Assembly: GCA_035498015.1 (NCBI GenBank)
Contig: DATKAO010000128.1
Coordinates: 1-32,448 of the forward strand
Direction: 5' to 3'
From: Myxococcota bacterium
GTDB lineage: Bacteria; Myxococcota_A; UBA9160; SZUA-336
DNA length: 32,448 nucleotides
The notes beneath the pieces were generated by a model. It made no database searches and was not told where the DNA came from. It saw only the letters and a program-made list of their open reading frames with translations. The position numbers and the translations under genes were made by a program. This document shows, in pieces, positions 7,467 to 16,331 of the stretch (position 1 is the first letter of the stretch; every line of letters starts with the position of its first letter).

Positions 7467-10400
7467 CGCGAGGCGCTGGCGTTCCTGCTGCTCGCAGCCC
7501 TGACTCTGTCGGGGGCCGCGGGCGCGCAGACCCCGGTGGGAACGCCCATTCCGAATACGGCCTCCGCCACCTACGACGTCGGAGCGACCACGGGCATCGT
7601 TCGGCCTTCGAACACGCTCGTGATCACCACCGCCGCGTTCGGCACGGCCTCGAGCCTCGTGTTCATGCGCTATGCGCCGGGAGCGCCGGGGGCGACGACG
7701 TTCGCAGTCACGCCCACCCAGTGTTTCAATGGATCAGCGTTCAATCCGCTGCCGCCGCCCAACGCCTATGGCGGCGGAGCCATCGCGCTCGGCGCGGTCG
7801 ACCTGGTGACCACGCCCAGCTACCACCCGGGCGAGCCCGTGTTCGTGCGGCTGAACGACGCCAACCGGAACACCAATCCGGCGGCGATCGACAACGTGGT
7901 CGTGAACCTGGCGGCCGCGGGGGTGGGTGACGCCGAGCAGCTCGAGCTGCAGGAGACCGGGATCAACACCGGCGTCTTCGTGGGCTACATCCCGACCTCC
8001 GCGCCGCCGGCGCCCGCCAACAACTGCGTGCTGGCCGCGCCCGCGGGCCAGAACGTGACTGCCAGCTACGTCGACGCGACCAACGCCACGGACACCTCCT
8101 CCGCGTCGGCGCTGATCGATCCGGTGAGCCGCGTGTTCGATGCCACCAACGGCCACGCCGTGAACGGCGCGCAGGTGATCCTGATCGACGACGCCACGGG
8201 CCTGCCGGCCGCCGGCATCCGCGGCGACGACGGCGTGAGCAGCTTCCCGGCGACCCTGGTCACAGGCTCGCCGGTCACCGACGGCGGCGGCACCGCCTAC
8301 AACTTCGGCCCGGGCGGCTATCGCTACCCGGTGGTCCCGGCCGGCACCTACCACATCGTGGTGACTGCGCCGACGGGCTTCTTCTTCCCCTCGGTGACTC
8401 CGGACGCGACGCTGAACGCGCTGCCCGGCGGCCCCTTCCAGCTGGCAGCGGGCTCGCGCGGCGTGGCGTTCACGATCGCGGGCCCGAGCTTCCTGCTCGA
8501 CCTGCCGCTCGACACCGCGGCCGCGGGCGCCGGCTTCATCTCGATCCGCGCCAGCCGCGACGTGGTCTCGGTCGGCGACCACCTGCAGTACGACGTGCAG
8601 GTCACCAACCCCGGCGCCACCAGCGCGCCCGGCGGCGTCTCCGTCGTGATCAACCTGCCCGCTGGCTTCCGCTACACCCAGGGCAGCTCGCACATCGACG
8701 ACAAGTCGGTGCCCGACCCGGTGATCTCGAGCGACGGCCGCACGCTGACCTGGACGCTCCCGGTCGAGGCGCTGCCCATCGTGAGTCACATCCGCTTCAC
8801 CGCGGCCGTGGTCACCGGCGCCAAGGTCGGCGCGAACCGCACCAAGGCCACGGCCGTGGAGATCGGCGGCTCGCGCACGGCCAGCTCGTTCGCCGTGGTG
8901 CGCGTGCAGCAGGAGCTCCTGGGCACCAAGTCCTTCATCATGGGCCGGGTCTCGAAGGGCGCGTGCGACACGGCCGACTTCGGCGGCGAGCCGATGATCG
9001 GCGCGCGCGTCTTCCTCGAGGACGGCACTTACTCGGTCACGGACGAGAACGGCTTCTATCACTTCGAGGGCGTGCGCCCCGGCACTCACGTGGTGCAGCT
9101 CGACCTCGACAGCCTGCCCGCCTACGTGGAGCCGCTGCCCTGCCCCGACGCCGAGGGTCACGCCTTCGCCGGCCGGCCGTTCTCGCAGTTCGTCGACTTG
9201 CAGGGCGGCACCCTGTGGCGCAACGACTTCCGCGTGCAGCCGCGCCCGCAGAAGCACGGCGGCATCAACCAGCGCCTCGAGGCCCAGCGCGACGGCAACG
9301 TGATCCACTACCAGCTCGCGGTCGCGGGTCAGGGCGTGCCGGTGCGCAACCCGCGCGCGCTGGTCATGTTGCCCGACGGCGTGGAGTACGTGCCCGGCAG
9401 CGCCAAGAACCAGGGCGTCGCGCTCGAGCCGCAGGCCGACGGGAACGCACTCACCTTCCGGCTCGACGACGAGACCAACGCCGAGTGGACCGCCGACCTG
9501 ACGCTCGACGCCAAGGTCACCGCGGACAAGTCGGCGACGCTCGACACCAAGTCGGTGATCCTGTTCGAGACCCCGGCCGAGCCGGCCTCGAAGACGCCGG
9601 TCGCGACCAACCAGCTGATCGGTGACTCGAGCGCGGGCAGCGGACTGATCTCGGCCGACACACTCGGCCTGCGCCAGGGCGAGGTCTGGGACGAGCCGAA
9701 CGCGCCCGAGCCGGAGCCGCCCAAGCCGCAGGTCTACGGCAAGGACTGGATCGAGGCCGCGACGCCGGGCTTCGAGTGGCTCTCGCCCGAGGAAGGCTAC
9801 GCGCCGCCGATCGCGAGCGTGCACATCGCCATCAAGCACGTGCCGGGCACCTCGATCCGCCTGCTGCAGAACGGGGAGGAGGTCTCGAAGTTCAACTACG
9901 AGGGCACGTTCAAGAACCAGGCGCAGAGCGTCGCGCTGTCACGCTGGCGCGGCGTCGATCTCAAGGACGGCGACAACACCTTCGTGGCGATGGAGATCGA
10001 CGCGAACGGCGAAGTCGTGGACAAGATCGAGCGTCTCATCCACTACTCGGGCCCGCCGTTCCAGGCCGAGCTCGTGCCCGAGCAGTGTGTGCTCGCCGCC
10101 GACGGCCGCACCGTGCCGATCATCGCGGTGCGCTTCACCGACGAGGACGACAAGCCGGTGCGCGAAGGCGCGACCGGCAACTTCACGATCGACCCGCCGT
10201 ACGAGACCAAGCTCGACCCGAGCGTGAAGGAGCTGCGCCGCCAGGCCGGCCTCGCGCCCGAGAGCCCCTCCTACCGCATCGGCCCCGACGGCATCGCGCG
10301 CATCCCGCTCGCGCCGACCACCGTCTCGGGCAAGGCCACGCTGCACTTCATGCTCGCGGGCCGGCACGACAAGGAGCTGCACCCGTGGCTCGAGGCGCAG

Positions 10401-12977
10401 GCGCGTGACTGGATCGTGGTCGGCCTGACCGGCGGCACGCTCGCTCACCAGGACGTGGCGGACCACATGGAAGGCTTCACGGGTGCGCCCGACAACGGCT
10501 TCCAGCTCGACAACGGCACCGCCCTGTTCGCCAAGGGCCGCATCAAGGGCGACTGGCTGCTCACGGCTTCCTACGACTCACAGCGCGAGCACAGCGAGTC
10601 GGACGACCTGTTCCGCAAGGCGCTCGACGGCGGCATCGACCCGAACCAGTACTACACGCTGTACGGAGACACGAGCACGCAGGGCTTCGAGGCCCCGAGC
10701 CAGCGGCCGCTGTATCTCAAGCTCGAGCGCAAGCAGTTCTTCGCGCTGTTCGGCGACTACACCACCGGGCTCACCGCCACCGAGCTCGGACGCTACAACC
10801 GCAGCCTGAACGGCCTGCACAGCGAGTTCGAGAGCGATCACTTCAGCTTCTCGGCCTTCGGCACCGACACCAACCAGGCGTTCGTGCGCGACGAGATCCG
10901 CGGCGACGGCACCTCGGGCCTGTACCAGCTGTCGCGCCGCTCGATCGTGGTGAACAGCGAGAAGGTGCGCATCGAGACGCGCGACCGCTTCCGCTCCGAG
11001 ATGGTGCTCACCACGGCGCCGCAGGCCCGCTACGTCGACTACAACATCGACTACCAGATGGGCACGATCTTCTTCAAGCAGCCCATCCCGAGTCACGGCG
11101 AAGGCTTCAACCCGCTGTTCATCGTGGTCGAGTACGAGTCCGACGATTCGACCGACCAGCGTTTCTCCGGCGGCGGCCGCGGCGCGGTGAAGCTGCTCGA
11201 CGACAAGGTCGAGGTCGGCTCGACCATGATCCACGAGGGCACCGAGGGCCGGACCTCGAGCCTGTACGGCGGCGACGTGCGCGTCGACCTCGACCCCTCG
11301 ACGCGCTTCCGCGGCGAATATGCGGCGACTCACTCGGCGCTGCTCGACCCCAACCAGGACGGCCAGGGCGGCGCGTGGCTCGCCGAGCTGACCCGCCGCG
11401 ACGCGAGCCTCGACACGCGCGCCTACTTCCGCGAGCAGCAGTCGGGCTTCGGCGTCGGCCAGCAGGCCGCGAGCGAGACCGCCACGCGCAAGTACGGGCT
11501 CGACGCGCGCTACCTGTTCGACCCGCAGTGGAACCTGCTCGGCCAGGCGTTCCGCGAGACCGACCTGAACTCACCCGCGACGCGCGACGTGTTCGAGAGC
11601 CGCGTCGAGCACCACGACGGTCCGCTCGGCGCCTACGGCGGCTTCCGCTGGGCGCATGACCAGCTGATCGACGGCACCAGCGCGACCGCTCCACAGCTGC
11701 TTGGCGGCGCGAGCTACATGTTCCTCGACAACCGCCTGAAGCTGCGCGGAGACACCGAGCTCTCGCTGGGCGGGAGTGACAGCCTCGAGTTCCCGACGCG
11801 GCTGCTGGTCGGCGCCGACTACGAGCTCCTGCCGCAGCTCACCGTGTTCGGCGAGGAAGAGCTCGCGCTCGCCTCCGACCGCAGCGTGACCTCTACGCGC
11901 GTCGGGCTCAAGACCAGCCCGTGGCAGGGCAGCCAGATGACCGCGGCGCTGGGCCAGCGGGCCGAGCAGGACGCGACCCGGCTGTTCACCACGCTGGGCG
12001 CCTTGCAGACCTTCCAGCTCACCGACGCGTGGAGCGTGGACTTCGCGGTCGACAACTCGATCACGTTGCACGGGCAGGACGTGCCCGCGGGCGAGATCTC
12101 GCCCTTCGCCGACAAGCAGCCGGTGGCGAACGGCCTGACCGGTGACCCGGGCGGCGACGACTTCACGTCGGTGTCGCTCGGCACCACCTATTCGCAGAAG
12201 CTCTGGGCCGCGAACCTGAAGATCGAGACACGCCAGGGCAGCGCGCAGGACAAGTGGGGCGTCACCGCGGGCGCGTACCGCCAGCTCGCCGACGGCGTGG
12301 GCATCGCTCTGCGCGCCGAGTTCTTCGACATGAGCGGCACGGCCTCGCCGATCGGCGGGGGCGCCACGCCGACCTACTCGACGTCGTTCGACTCCACCAC
12401 CACCAGCACGACCAGCTCGAGCCTGTCTTCCCTGTACGGCGTGCAGTCACTCGGCCGGCTGCGCTTCTCGGCGGTCTACCGCCCGGTGGGCAGCCGCTTC
12501 ATCCTGCTCGACTCGACCGAGTTCCGCCGCGAGCGCCTCGACGGCGACGTGTTCGGCAGCATGTCGAACCGCATCATCAACAACGTGAACCTGAACGTGA
12601 AGCTCGACCGCGCGACGCAGCTCTCGTTCCAGTACGGCGCCAAGTATCTGCTCGAGAACGTCGACAGCCAGAACCTGTCCGGCTACACCGACGTGGCGGG
12701 CGTCGAGCTGCGGCGCGACCTGTGGGGCGGCTTCGACATCGGCACGCGCGTCGGCCTGCGCCACTCGTACTCCGACGGCTCGGTGAACCAGCTGTACAGC
12801 GCGTCGCTGGGCTACGTGGTCATGAAGAACATGTGGGTCCAGGCCGGCTACAACTTCAGCGGCTACAAGGACTCGGACTTCTCGCGCCAGGACTGGACGG
12901 CGCAGGGCCCGTTCATCTCGTTCAAGTACAAGTTCGACCAGCAGACCGTGAAGGACCTGCTGAATTGGGGCGAGTGA
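7446..12977 (+). CDS. Giant outer-membrane beta-barrel protein with DUF11 and SdrD-B-like domains
   Basis: 1843 residues from the ATG at 7446. Signal peptide about 1-28 (FREALAFLLLAALTLSGAAG), then TPVGTPIPNTASATYDVG, matching the mature starts of proteins A and C. A DUF11 domain lies near residues 363-450 (SVGDHLQYDVQVTNPG). An SdrD-B/carboxypeptidase-regulatory-like module lies near 497-545 (GEPMIGARVFLEDGTYSVTD). A second DUF11-like region lies near 605-690. A Pro/Glu-rich linker near 755 (EPNAPEPEPPKPQ) and Ig-like strands follow. From about residue 1005 alternating amphipathic strands with aromatic girdles run to the end (LYLKLERKQFFALFGDYTTG), with a Ser/Thr-rich loop near 1645. The last strand FISFKYKF resembles a BAM signal. 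A barrel of over 800 residues is far larger than autotransporter barrels. Substrate, partners and topology are unknown. Confidence 0.8.
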   Translation: MTRRSRFREALAFLLLAALTLSGAAGAQTPVGTPIPNTASATYDVGATTGIVRPSNTLVITTAAFGTASSLVFMRYAPGAPGATTFAVTPTQCFNGSAFNPLPPPNAYGGGAIALGAVDLVTTPSYHPGEPVFVRLNDANRNTNPAAIDNVVVNLAAAGVGDAEQLELQETGINTGVFVGYIPTSAPPAPANNCVLAAPAGQNVTASYVDATNATDTSSASALIDPVSRVFDATNGHAVNGAQVILIDDATGLPAAGIRGDDGVSSFPATLVTGSPVTDGGGTAYNFGPGGYRYPVVPAGTYHIVVTAPTGFFFPSVTPDATLNALPGGPFQLAAGSRGVAFTIAGPSFLLDLPLDTAAAGAGFISIRASRDVVSVGDHLQYDVQVTNPGATSAPGGVSVVINLPAGFRYTQGSSHIDDKSVPDPVISSDGRTLTWTLPVEALPIVSHIRFTAAVVTGAKVGANRTKATAVEIGGSRTASSFAVVRVQQELLGTKSFIMGRVSKGACDTADFGGEPMIGARVFLEDGTYSVTDENGFYHFEGVRPGTHVVQLDLDSLPAYVEPLPCPDAEGHAFAGRPFSQFVDLQGGTLWRNDFRVQPRPQKHGGINQRLEAQRDGNVIHYQLAVAGQGVPVRNPRALVMLPDGVEYVPGSAKNQGVALEPQADGNALTFRLDDETNAEWTADLTLDAKVTADKSATLDTKSVILFETPAEPASKTPVATNQLIGDSSAGSGLISADTLGLRQGEVWDEPNAPEPEPPKPQVYGKDWIEAATPGFEWLSPEEGYAPPIASVHIAIKHVPGTSIRLLQNGEEVSKFNYEGTFKNQAQSVALSRWRGVDLKDGDNTFVAMEIDANGEVVDKIERLIHYSGPPFQAELVPEQCVLAADGRTVPIIAVRFTDEDDKPVREGATGNFTIDPPYETKLDPSVKELRRQAGLAPESPSYRIGPDGIARIPLAPTTVSGKATLHFMLAGRHDKELHPWLEAQARDWIVVGLTGGTLAHQDVADHMEGFTGAPDNGFQLDNGTALFAKGRIKGDWLLTASYDSQREHSESDDLFRKALDGGIDPNQYYTLYGDTSTQGFEAPSQRPLYLKLERKQFFALFGDYTTGLTATELGRYNRSLNGLHSEFESDHFSFSAFGTDTNQAFVRDEIRGDGTSGLYQLSRRSIVVNSEKVRIETRDRFRSEMVLTTAPQARYVDYNIDYQMGTIFFKQPIPSHGEGFNPLFIVVEYESDDSTDQRFSGGGRGAVKLLDDKVEVGSTMIHEGTEGRTSSLYGGDVRVDLDPSTRFRGEYAATHSALLDPNQDGQGGAWLAELTRRDASLDTRAYFREQQSGFGVGQQAASETATRKYGLDARYLFDPQWNLLGQAFRETDLNSPATRDVFESRVEHHDGPLGAYGGFRWAHDQLIDGTSATAPQLLGGASYMFLDNRLKLRGDTELSLGGSDSLEFPTRLLVGADYELLPQLTVFGEEELALASDRSVTSTRVGLKTSPWQGSQMTAALGQRAEQDATRLFTTLGALQTFQLTDAWSVDFAVDNSITLHGQDVPAGEISPFADKQPVANGLTGDPGGDDFTSVSLGTTYSQKLWAANLKIETRQGSAQDKWGVTAGAYRQLADGVGIALRAEFFDMSGTASPIGGGATPTYSTSFDSTTTSTTSSSLSSLYGVQSLGRLRFSAVYRPVGSRFILLDSTEFRRERLDGDVFGSMSNRIINNVNLNVKLDRATQLSFQYGAKYLLENVDSQNLSGYTDVAGVELRRDLWGGFDIGTRVGLRHSYSDGSVNQLYSASLGYVVMKNMWVQAGYNFSGYKDSDFSRQDWTAQGPFISFKYKFDQQTVKDLLNWGE

Positions 12978-12984
12978 CCGGGAG

Positions 12985-13902
12985 TCATTGACCGGGCCCG
13001 CGGTCGACGTCGGGCTCGAGGAAGATCAGCCGCGCCGACGGCGTGGCCGCGCGCATGCGGCGCTCGGTCTCGTCGATGGCCTTGGCGAGCGAGGCGAAGT
13101 CGAGCTTCGGGTCGAACGCCACTTTGCTCGCCACGAGCAGGTCGTCGGGCCCGAGGTGCAGCGTGCGCAGGTGGATCACCCGCGCGACGTGCGGCGCAGA
13201 CTCCATGGCGGCGCGGATCTTGGCCACGTCGGAGGGCGAGGCCGCCTCGCCGATCAAGAGACTCTTCATCTCCGCCGCCAGCACGAAGGCGATGACGCCC
13301 AAGAGGACGCCGATCGCGATCGAGCCCGCGGCGTCGAAGCGCGGGTCACCGGTAAAGACCGCGAGCCCGACGCCCAGAGACGCGACCGCCAGCCCGACCA
13401 GCGCGCCCAGGTCCTCGAGCAGCACGACGGGCAGCTCCGGGTTCTTGGTGTGGCGGATGAACGCGAGCCATGACTCACCGCGCCGGATGCGGTTCGCCTC
13501 GTTCTGCGCGGTGATGAGCGAGAAGGTCTCGAGCACGATCGAGACAGCCAGCACGCCCAGCGCCCAGACCGGGCTCTCGAGCCGGTGTGGCGTGCGCAGC
13601 TTCTCGATGCCCTCGCCGATCGCGAACAGTGACCCGAGCGAGAACAGCACGAGCGCCACCACGAACGCCCAGAAGTAGCGCTCGCGCCCGAAGCCGAAGG
13701 GGTGCTCCTCGGTCGGGGCGCGCCGGGAGCGCGCGCCGCCCAGGAAGAGCAGCGCCTGGTTGCCGGTGTCGGCCACCGAGTGGACCGACTCGGCCAGCAT
13801 CGAGGCCGCGCCCGTGAAGAAGAACGCCACGAACTTGGCCGCCGCGATCCCCATGTTCGCCGCGAACGCCGCGATCACCGCGCGGCGGCTTCCCTCGTGC
13901 AT
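12985..13902 (-). CDS. Cation diffusion facilitator (CDF) metal transporter
   Basis: 305-residue inner-membrane CDF protein, expected to export Zn2+ or a similar divalent ion by proton antiport. Membrane segments appear near residues 8-30, 36-54, 78-98, 112-132, 160-182 and 190-212, six as usual. The binding site shows as SVHSVAD (His41, Asp45) in the second segment and LLEDLGALVGL in the fifth, closer to the SLC30A9/YdfM-like branch than to FieF. HPFGFGRERYFWAF is a CDF signature. A cytoplasmic C-terminal domain (ARVIHLRTLHLGPDDLLVASKVAF) follows. The gene lies 28 bases downstream of a GNAT gene; TAGAGT at 13914-13909 (minus strand) is six bases before the ATG. Its stop is 7 bases from the giant gene's stop. 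Confidence 0.9.
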   Translation of the reverse strand: MHEGSRRAVIAAFAANMGIAAAKFVAFFFTGAASMLAESVHSVADTGNQALLFLGGARSRRAPTEEHPFGFGRERYFWAFVVALVLFSLGSLFAIGEGIEKLRTPHRLESPVWALGVLAVSIVLETFSLITAQNEANRIRRGESWLAFIRHTKNPELPVVLLEDLGALVGLAVASLGVGLAVFTGDPRFDAAGSIAIGVLLGVIAFVLAAEMKSLLIGEAASPSDVAKIRAAMESAPHVARVIHLRTLHLGPDDLLVASKVAFDPKLDFASLAKAIDETERRMRAATPSARLIFLEPDVDRGPGQ

Positions 13903-13930
13903 GCGCCGACTCTACCGAAGTCGGCGAAAG

Positions 13931-14698
13931 TCAGCGCGCGAAGACGGCAAACTCGTGCGCACCGCGGAAGCCGAGCCGGGTGAGCAGGTGCTCGGCGGGG
14001 CGCGCGTGGTCACGCACGTGCGCCACCACGCGCCGCTCGCGCGTCTCGAGCGCACAGGCCAGCGTGGCGGCCAGCGCGCGGGCGAAGCCCTGCCGGCGGC
14101 AGTCCTCGCGGGTCACGAGCTGCCCGAAGAGCGCGATCCGGTCGGTGAGCAGCCGCCCGCCCGCCACGGCCGCGAGCTCGCCGAAGGCGTCGCGGATGCC
14201 GAAGAACGGCGCGAGCTCGAGCTCGAGCGGCGCGAACGACGGCCCGCAGAAGCGCGCGAGCTCGCGCGCGTCGGACAGGCGCTCCACGTGCGGGTCGAGC
14301 GCGGGCCGCACGCTGCACGGGTCGAAGCGCACGAGCTGGCGCTCGGTGTGAACGGGCCGCCCGCCGGCGTGCGCGATCTCGCGCGCCAGCCGCATGGGCA
14401 CCCGACATACGAACGGGGGCTCGAAGCGCGCGAGCAGCTGACTCGCCACGCCGGGCAGTGACCCGTCGAGGACCACGACGCGGAACGGGAAGAGCCCCGC
14501 GACCGTTGCACCCAGCCCGACCAGGCGGTCACCGTGGAATGCCGCCAGGGGCTCGGCGCGGGCGCGCAGCAGCGGAGTCTCGAGCACCGCGTGCAGCCAA
14601 ACCCGCTCGTAGATCGAGGCGCGGGCGAACGCGCGCGCCGCCGCCTCGGCAGCTTCGTCCGCTTCCTTCAATGGCCGGAAGGTGTACGCGCAGCCCAT
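13931..14698 (-). CDS. GNAT-family N-acetyltransferase
   Basis: 255-residue cytoplasmic protein. The C-terminal half carries the GNAT acetyl-CoA motif: LFGQLVTREDCRRQGFARAL, where RRQGFA is the Q/RxxGxG/A loop. It then has ALETRERRVVAHVRDHARPA and a closing LLTRLGFRGAHEFAVF, the usual final strands. The N-terminal half (LKEADEAAEAAARAFARAS, then AAFHGDRLVGLGATVAG) looks like a diverged first GNAT lobe, so the protein may have the tandem architecture. Substrate cannot be predicted. The ATG at 14698 faces the divergent glycosyltransferase gene across 85 bases. The CDF transporter gene follows on the same strand. Confidence 0.8.
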   Translation of the reverse strand: MGCAYTFRPLKEADEAAEAAARAFARASIYERVWLHAVLETPLLRARAEPLAAFHGDRLVGLGATVAGLFPFRVVVLDGSLPGVASQLLARFEPPFVCRVPMRLAREIAHAGGRPVHTERQLVRFDPCSVRPALDPHVERLSDARELARFCGPSFAPLELELAPFFGIRDAFGELAAVAGGRLLTDRIALFGQLVTREDCRRQGFARALAATLACALETRERRVVAHVRDHARPAEHLLTRLGFRGAHEFAVFAR

Positions 14699-14783
14699 TC
14701 CCCGGTACCCGCCCGATCGTATCCAATCCTGCCTGGGCCCAGTCTATTTTCTGTGACGCCGGTCCACTAATCTGCGCTTCGAG
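14699..14783. promoter_or_regulatory. Divergent promoter region between GNAT and GT-C genes
   Basis: 85 bases, AT-richer than the surroundings near 14740-14752. On the plus strand TAATCT (14768-14773) is ten bases before the TTG start at 14784 and could be a -10 element; no good -35 is visible. On the minus strand TACGAT lies 17 bases before the GNAT start. Confidence 0.35.
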
Positions 14784-16331
14784 TTGGCCCGCCCGAACGC
14801 CCGCGAGTGGGGAATCCCGGCCGCGCTCGCGCTCGTGGCCCTGGTGGCGCGCTGCATCCGCTGGGGTCAGACCGCAGCCATGATGAACGACGGTCCGGAG
14901 TTCATCCGCCTGGCCCAGGCGTTCGCGGCCGGCGACTGGCGCACGCCCCTGAGTCACCCGTATCACCCGCTCTACCCGGCGGCGGTCAGCGTGGCGCATG
15001 GCCTCATTCCGGACTGGGAGCGCGCGGCGGTGGCGGTGTCGGTGTTGGCCGGCGCGGCCGCGGTCTGGGCGGTGTGGGCGCTGGTGCGCCAGGGCTTCCC
15101 CGGCCGCTGGGAGGCCGCGATCGCGGCGTTCCTGCTCGCGGTGCAGCCGGTCGCCATCGAGCTGGCCGACGTACAGAGCGACGCGCTGTATCTCTGCCTG
15201 TTCGTGGCGAGCGCGGCGGCGCTGCTGCGCGGGTATCTGCGCGAGAGCTCCCGGGCTGCCGCCTGGGCGGGGCTGTTCGCGGGGCTGGCCTACCTGACCC
15301 GGCCCGAGGGCGTCGGCACGGTGCTGGTGGGGCTGGGTCTCGCCGGCTTCCACGCGCTGCGGGGTGAGTGGCCGGTTGCGAGAGCCGTGCGCCTGGCCGC
15401 GCCGCTGTGTGTGGTGGCCGGGCTCGTGATGGCGCCCTACGTGGCGTACATCTCGCTGCAGGCCGGCCGGCCCACGCTCACCGCGAAGAAGTCGGTGACT
15501 CACATGCTCGGGGTGTCGAAGGAAGGCGCGCGCCCCGCCCCGGCGATCGATGCGCTGCTCGCGGCACATCCGGAGCTCACGCCGCTGCCGCCCGGGGTGC
15601 ACCCGTTCCGAGACACTGCGCCGCCGCAGGGCGCGGCGACGCTCTCGTTCGCGACCAAACAGGTGGTGTCCGAGACGAGCAAGGCGTTGCGACCCGAGGG
15701 CATGTTGCTGCTGGCCCTGGGTATCTGGCTCGCGTGGGGACCGCTCTCGCGCCGCGGCTGGTTCTTCGCCGCGTACTCTGCCCTGTATCTCGTGGTGGTG
15801 TTCGCGCTGGCTGCGACCTCGGACTATCTGAGCCGCCGGCACGTGCTGCCGCCGGTGACCCTGCTGCTCGGGTACGAGGCGCTGGGCGTACAGGCCGCGG
15901 CGGGCTGGCTGCGCCGGGCGCCGCCGCTCGCGCGCCCGCTGGCGCGCGCACCGGCTGCGCTGCTGCTCGCGGTCGCGGCGCTGGGGCTCGGGAAGTCACT
16001 CCGCCCGGACCGGCTCGACGCCCTGCCCGAGCGGCGCGCAGCCGAGTGGGTGCGCCTGGAAGGCGGCCTGGGCGCGGACCAGGCGGTGGCGTCGATCAAG
16101 CGCCGCGTCGGCTACTACGCGGGCGCGCGCTTCGTCGACCTGCGCCAGGCGCCCCACCCCGCGCTCGTGCTCGAGTATCTGCGGCGCGAGCGCGTGCGCT
16201 ACGTGATCGTCGACGCCCGCGAGCGCGAAGAGCTCTTGCAGATGACCCACGCCGAGCCCGACGCGTTCGCGCTGCGCCACCACGAGGCGCTCCACAAAGA
16301 CGAGGCGTTCGTGCTCGAGCTGCGCAGCTAG
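14784..16331 (+). CDS. GT-C membrane glycosyltransferase (GT39/ArnT-like)
   Basis: 515-residue polytopic inner-membrane protein with about ten hydrophobic segments. The first loop has NDGPEFIRLAQAF, in the place where GT-C enzymes carry a catalytic Asp. It is followed by HPYHPLYPAAV, QPVAIELADVQSDALYLCLF and YLTRPEG, a block typical of dolichyl-phosphate-mannose/ArnT-type transferases that use polyprenyl-phosphate sugars at the periplasmic face. A soluble C-terminal tail begins near residue 415. The start is TTG at 14784 with only a weak GAG before it. It lies convergent to a sulfotransferase-glycosyltransferase-flippase operon, which suggests shared work on a surface glycan or lipid; that link is inference. 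Confidence 0.8.
   Translation: MARPNAREWGIPAALALVALVARCIRWGQTAAMMNDGPEFIRLAQAFAAGDWRTPLSHPYHPLYPAAVSVAHGLIPDWERAAVAVSVLAGAAAVWAVWALVRQGFPGRWEAAIAAFLLAVQPVAIELADVQSDALYLCLFVASAAALLRGYLRESSRAAAWAGLFAGLAYLTRPEGVGTVLVGLGLAGFHALRGEWPVARAVRLAAPLCVVAGLVMAPYVAYISLQAGRPTLTAKKSVTHMLGVSKEGARPAPAIDALLAAHPELTPLPPGVHPFRDTAPPQGAATLSFATKQVVSETSKALRPEGMLLLALGIWLAWGPLSRRGWFFAAYSALYLVVVFALAATSDYLSRRHVLPPVTLLLGYEALGVQAAAGWLRRAPPLARPLARAPAALLLAVAALGLGKSLRPDRLDALPERRAAEWVRLEGGLGADQAVASIKRRVGYYAGARFVDLRQAPHPALVLEYLRRERVRYVIVDAREREELLQMTHAEPDAFALRHHEALHKDEAFVLELRS

Noticed and set aside
7734-9839. Long minus-strand open frame (about 700 codons) opposite the giant gene
   Set aside because: His/Arg/Ala/Gly-rich low-complexity translation typical of GC-rich antisense shadow; the plus-strand frame has clear domains.
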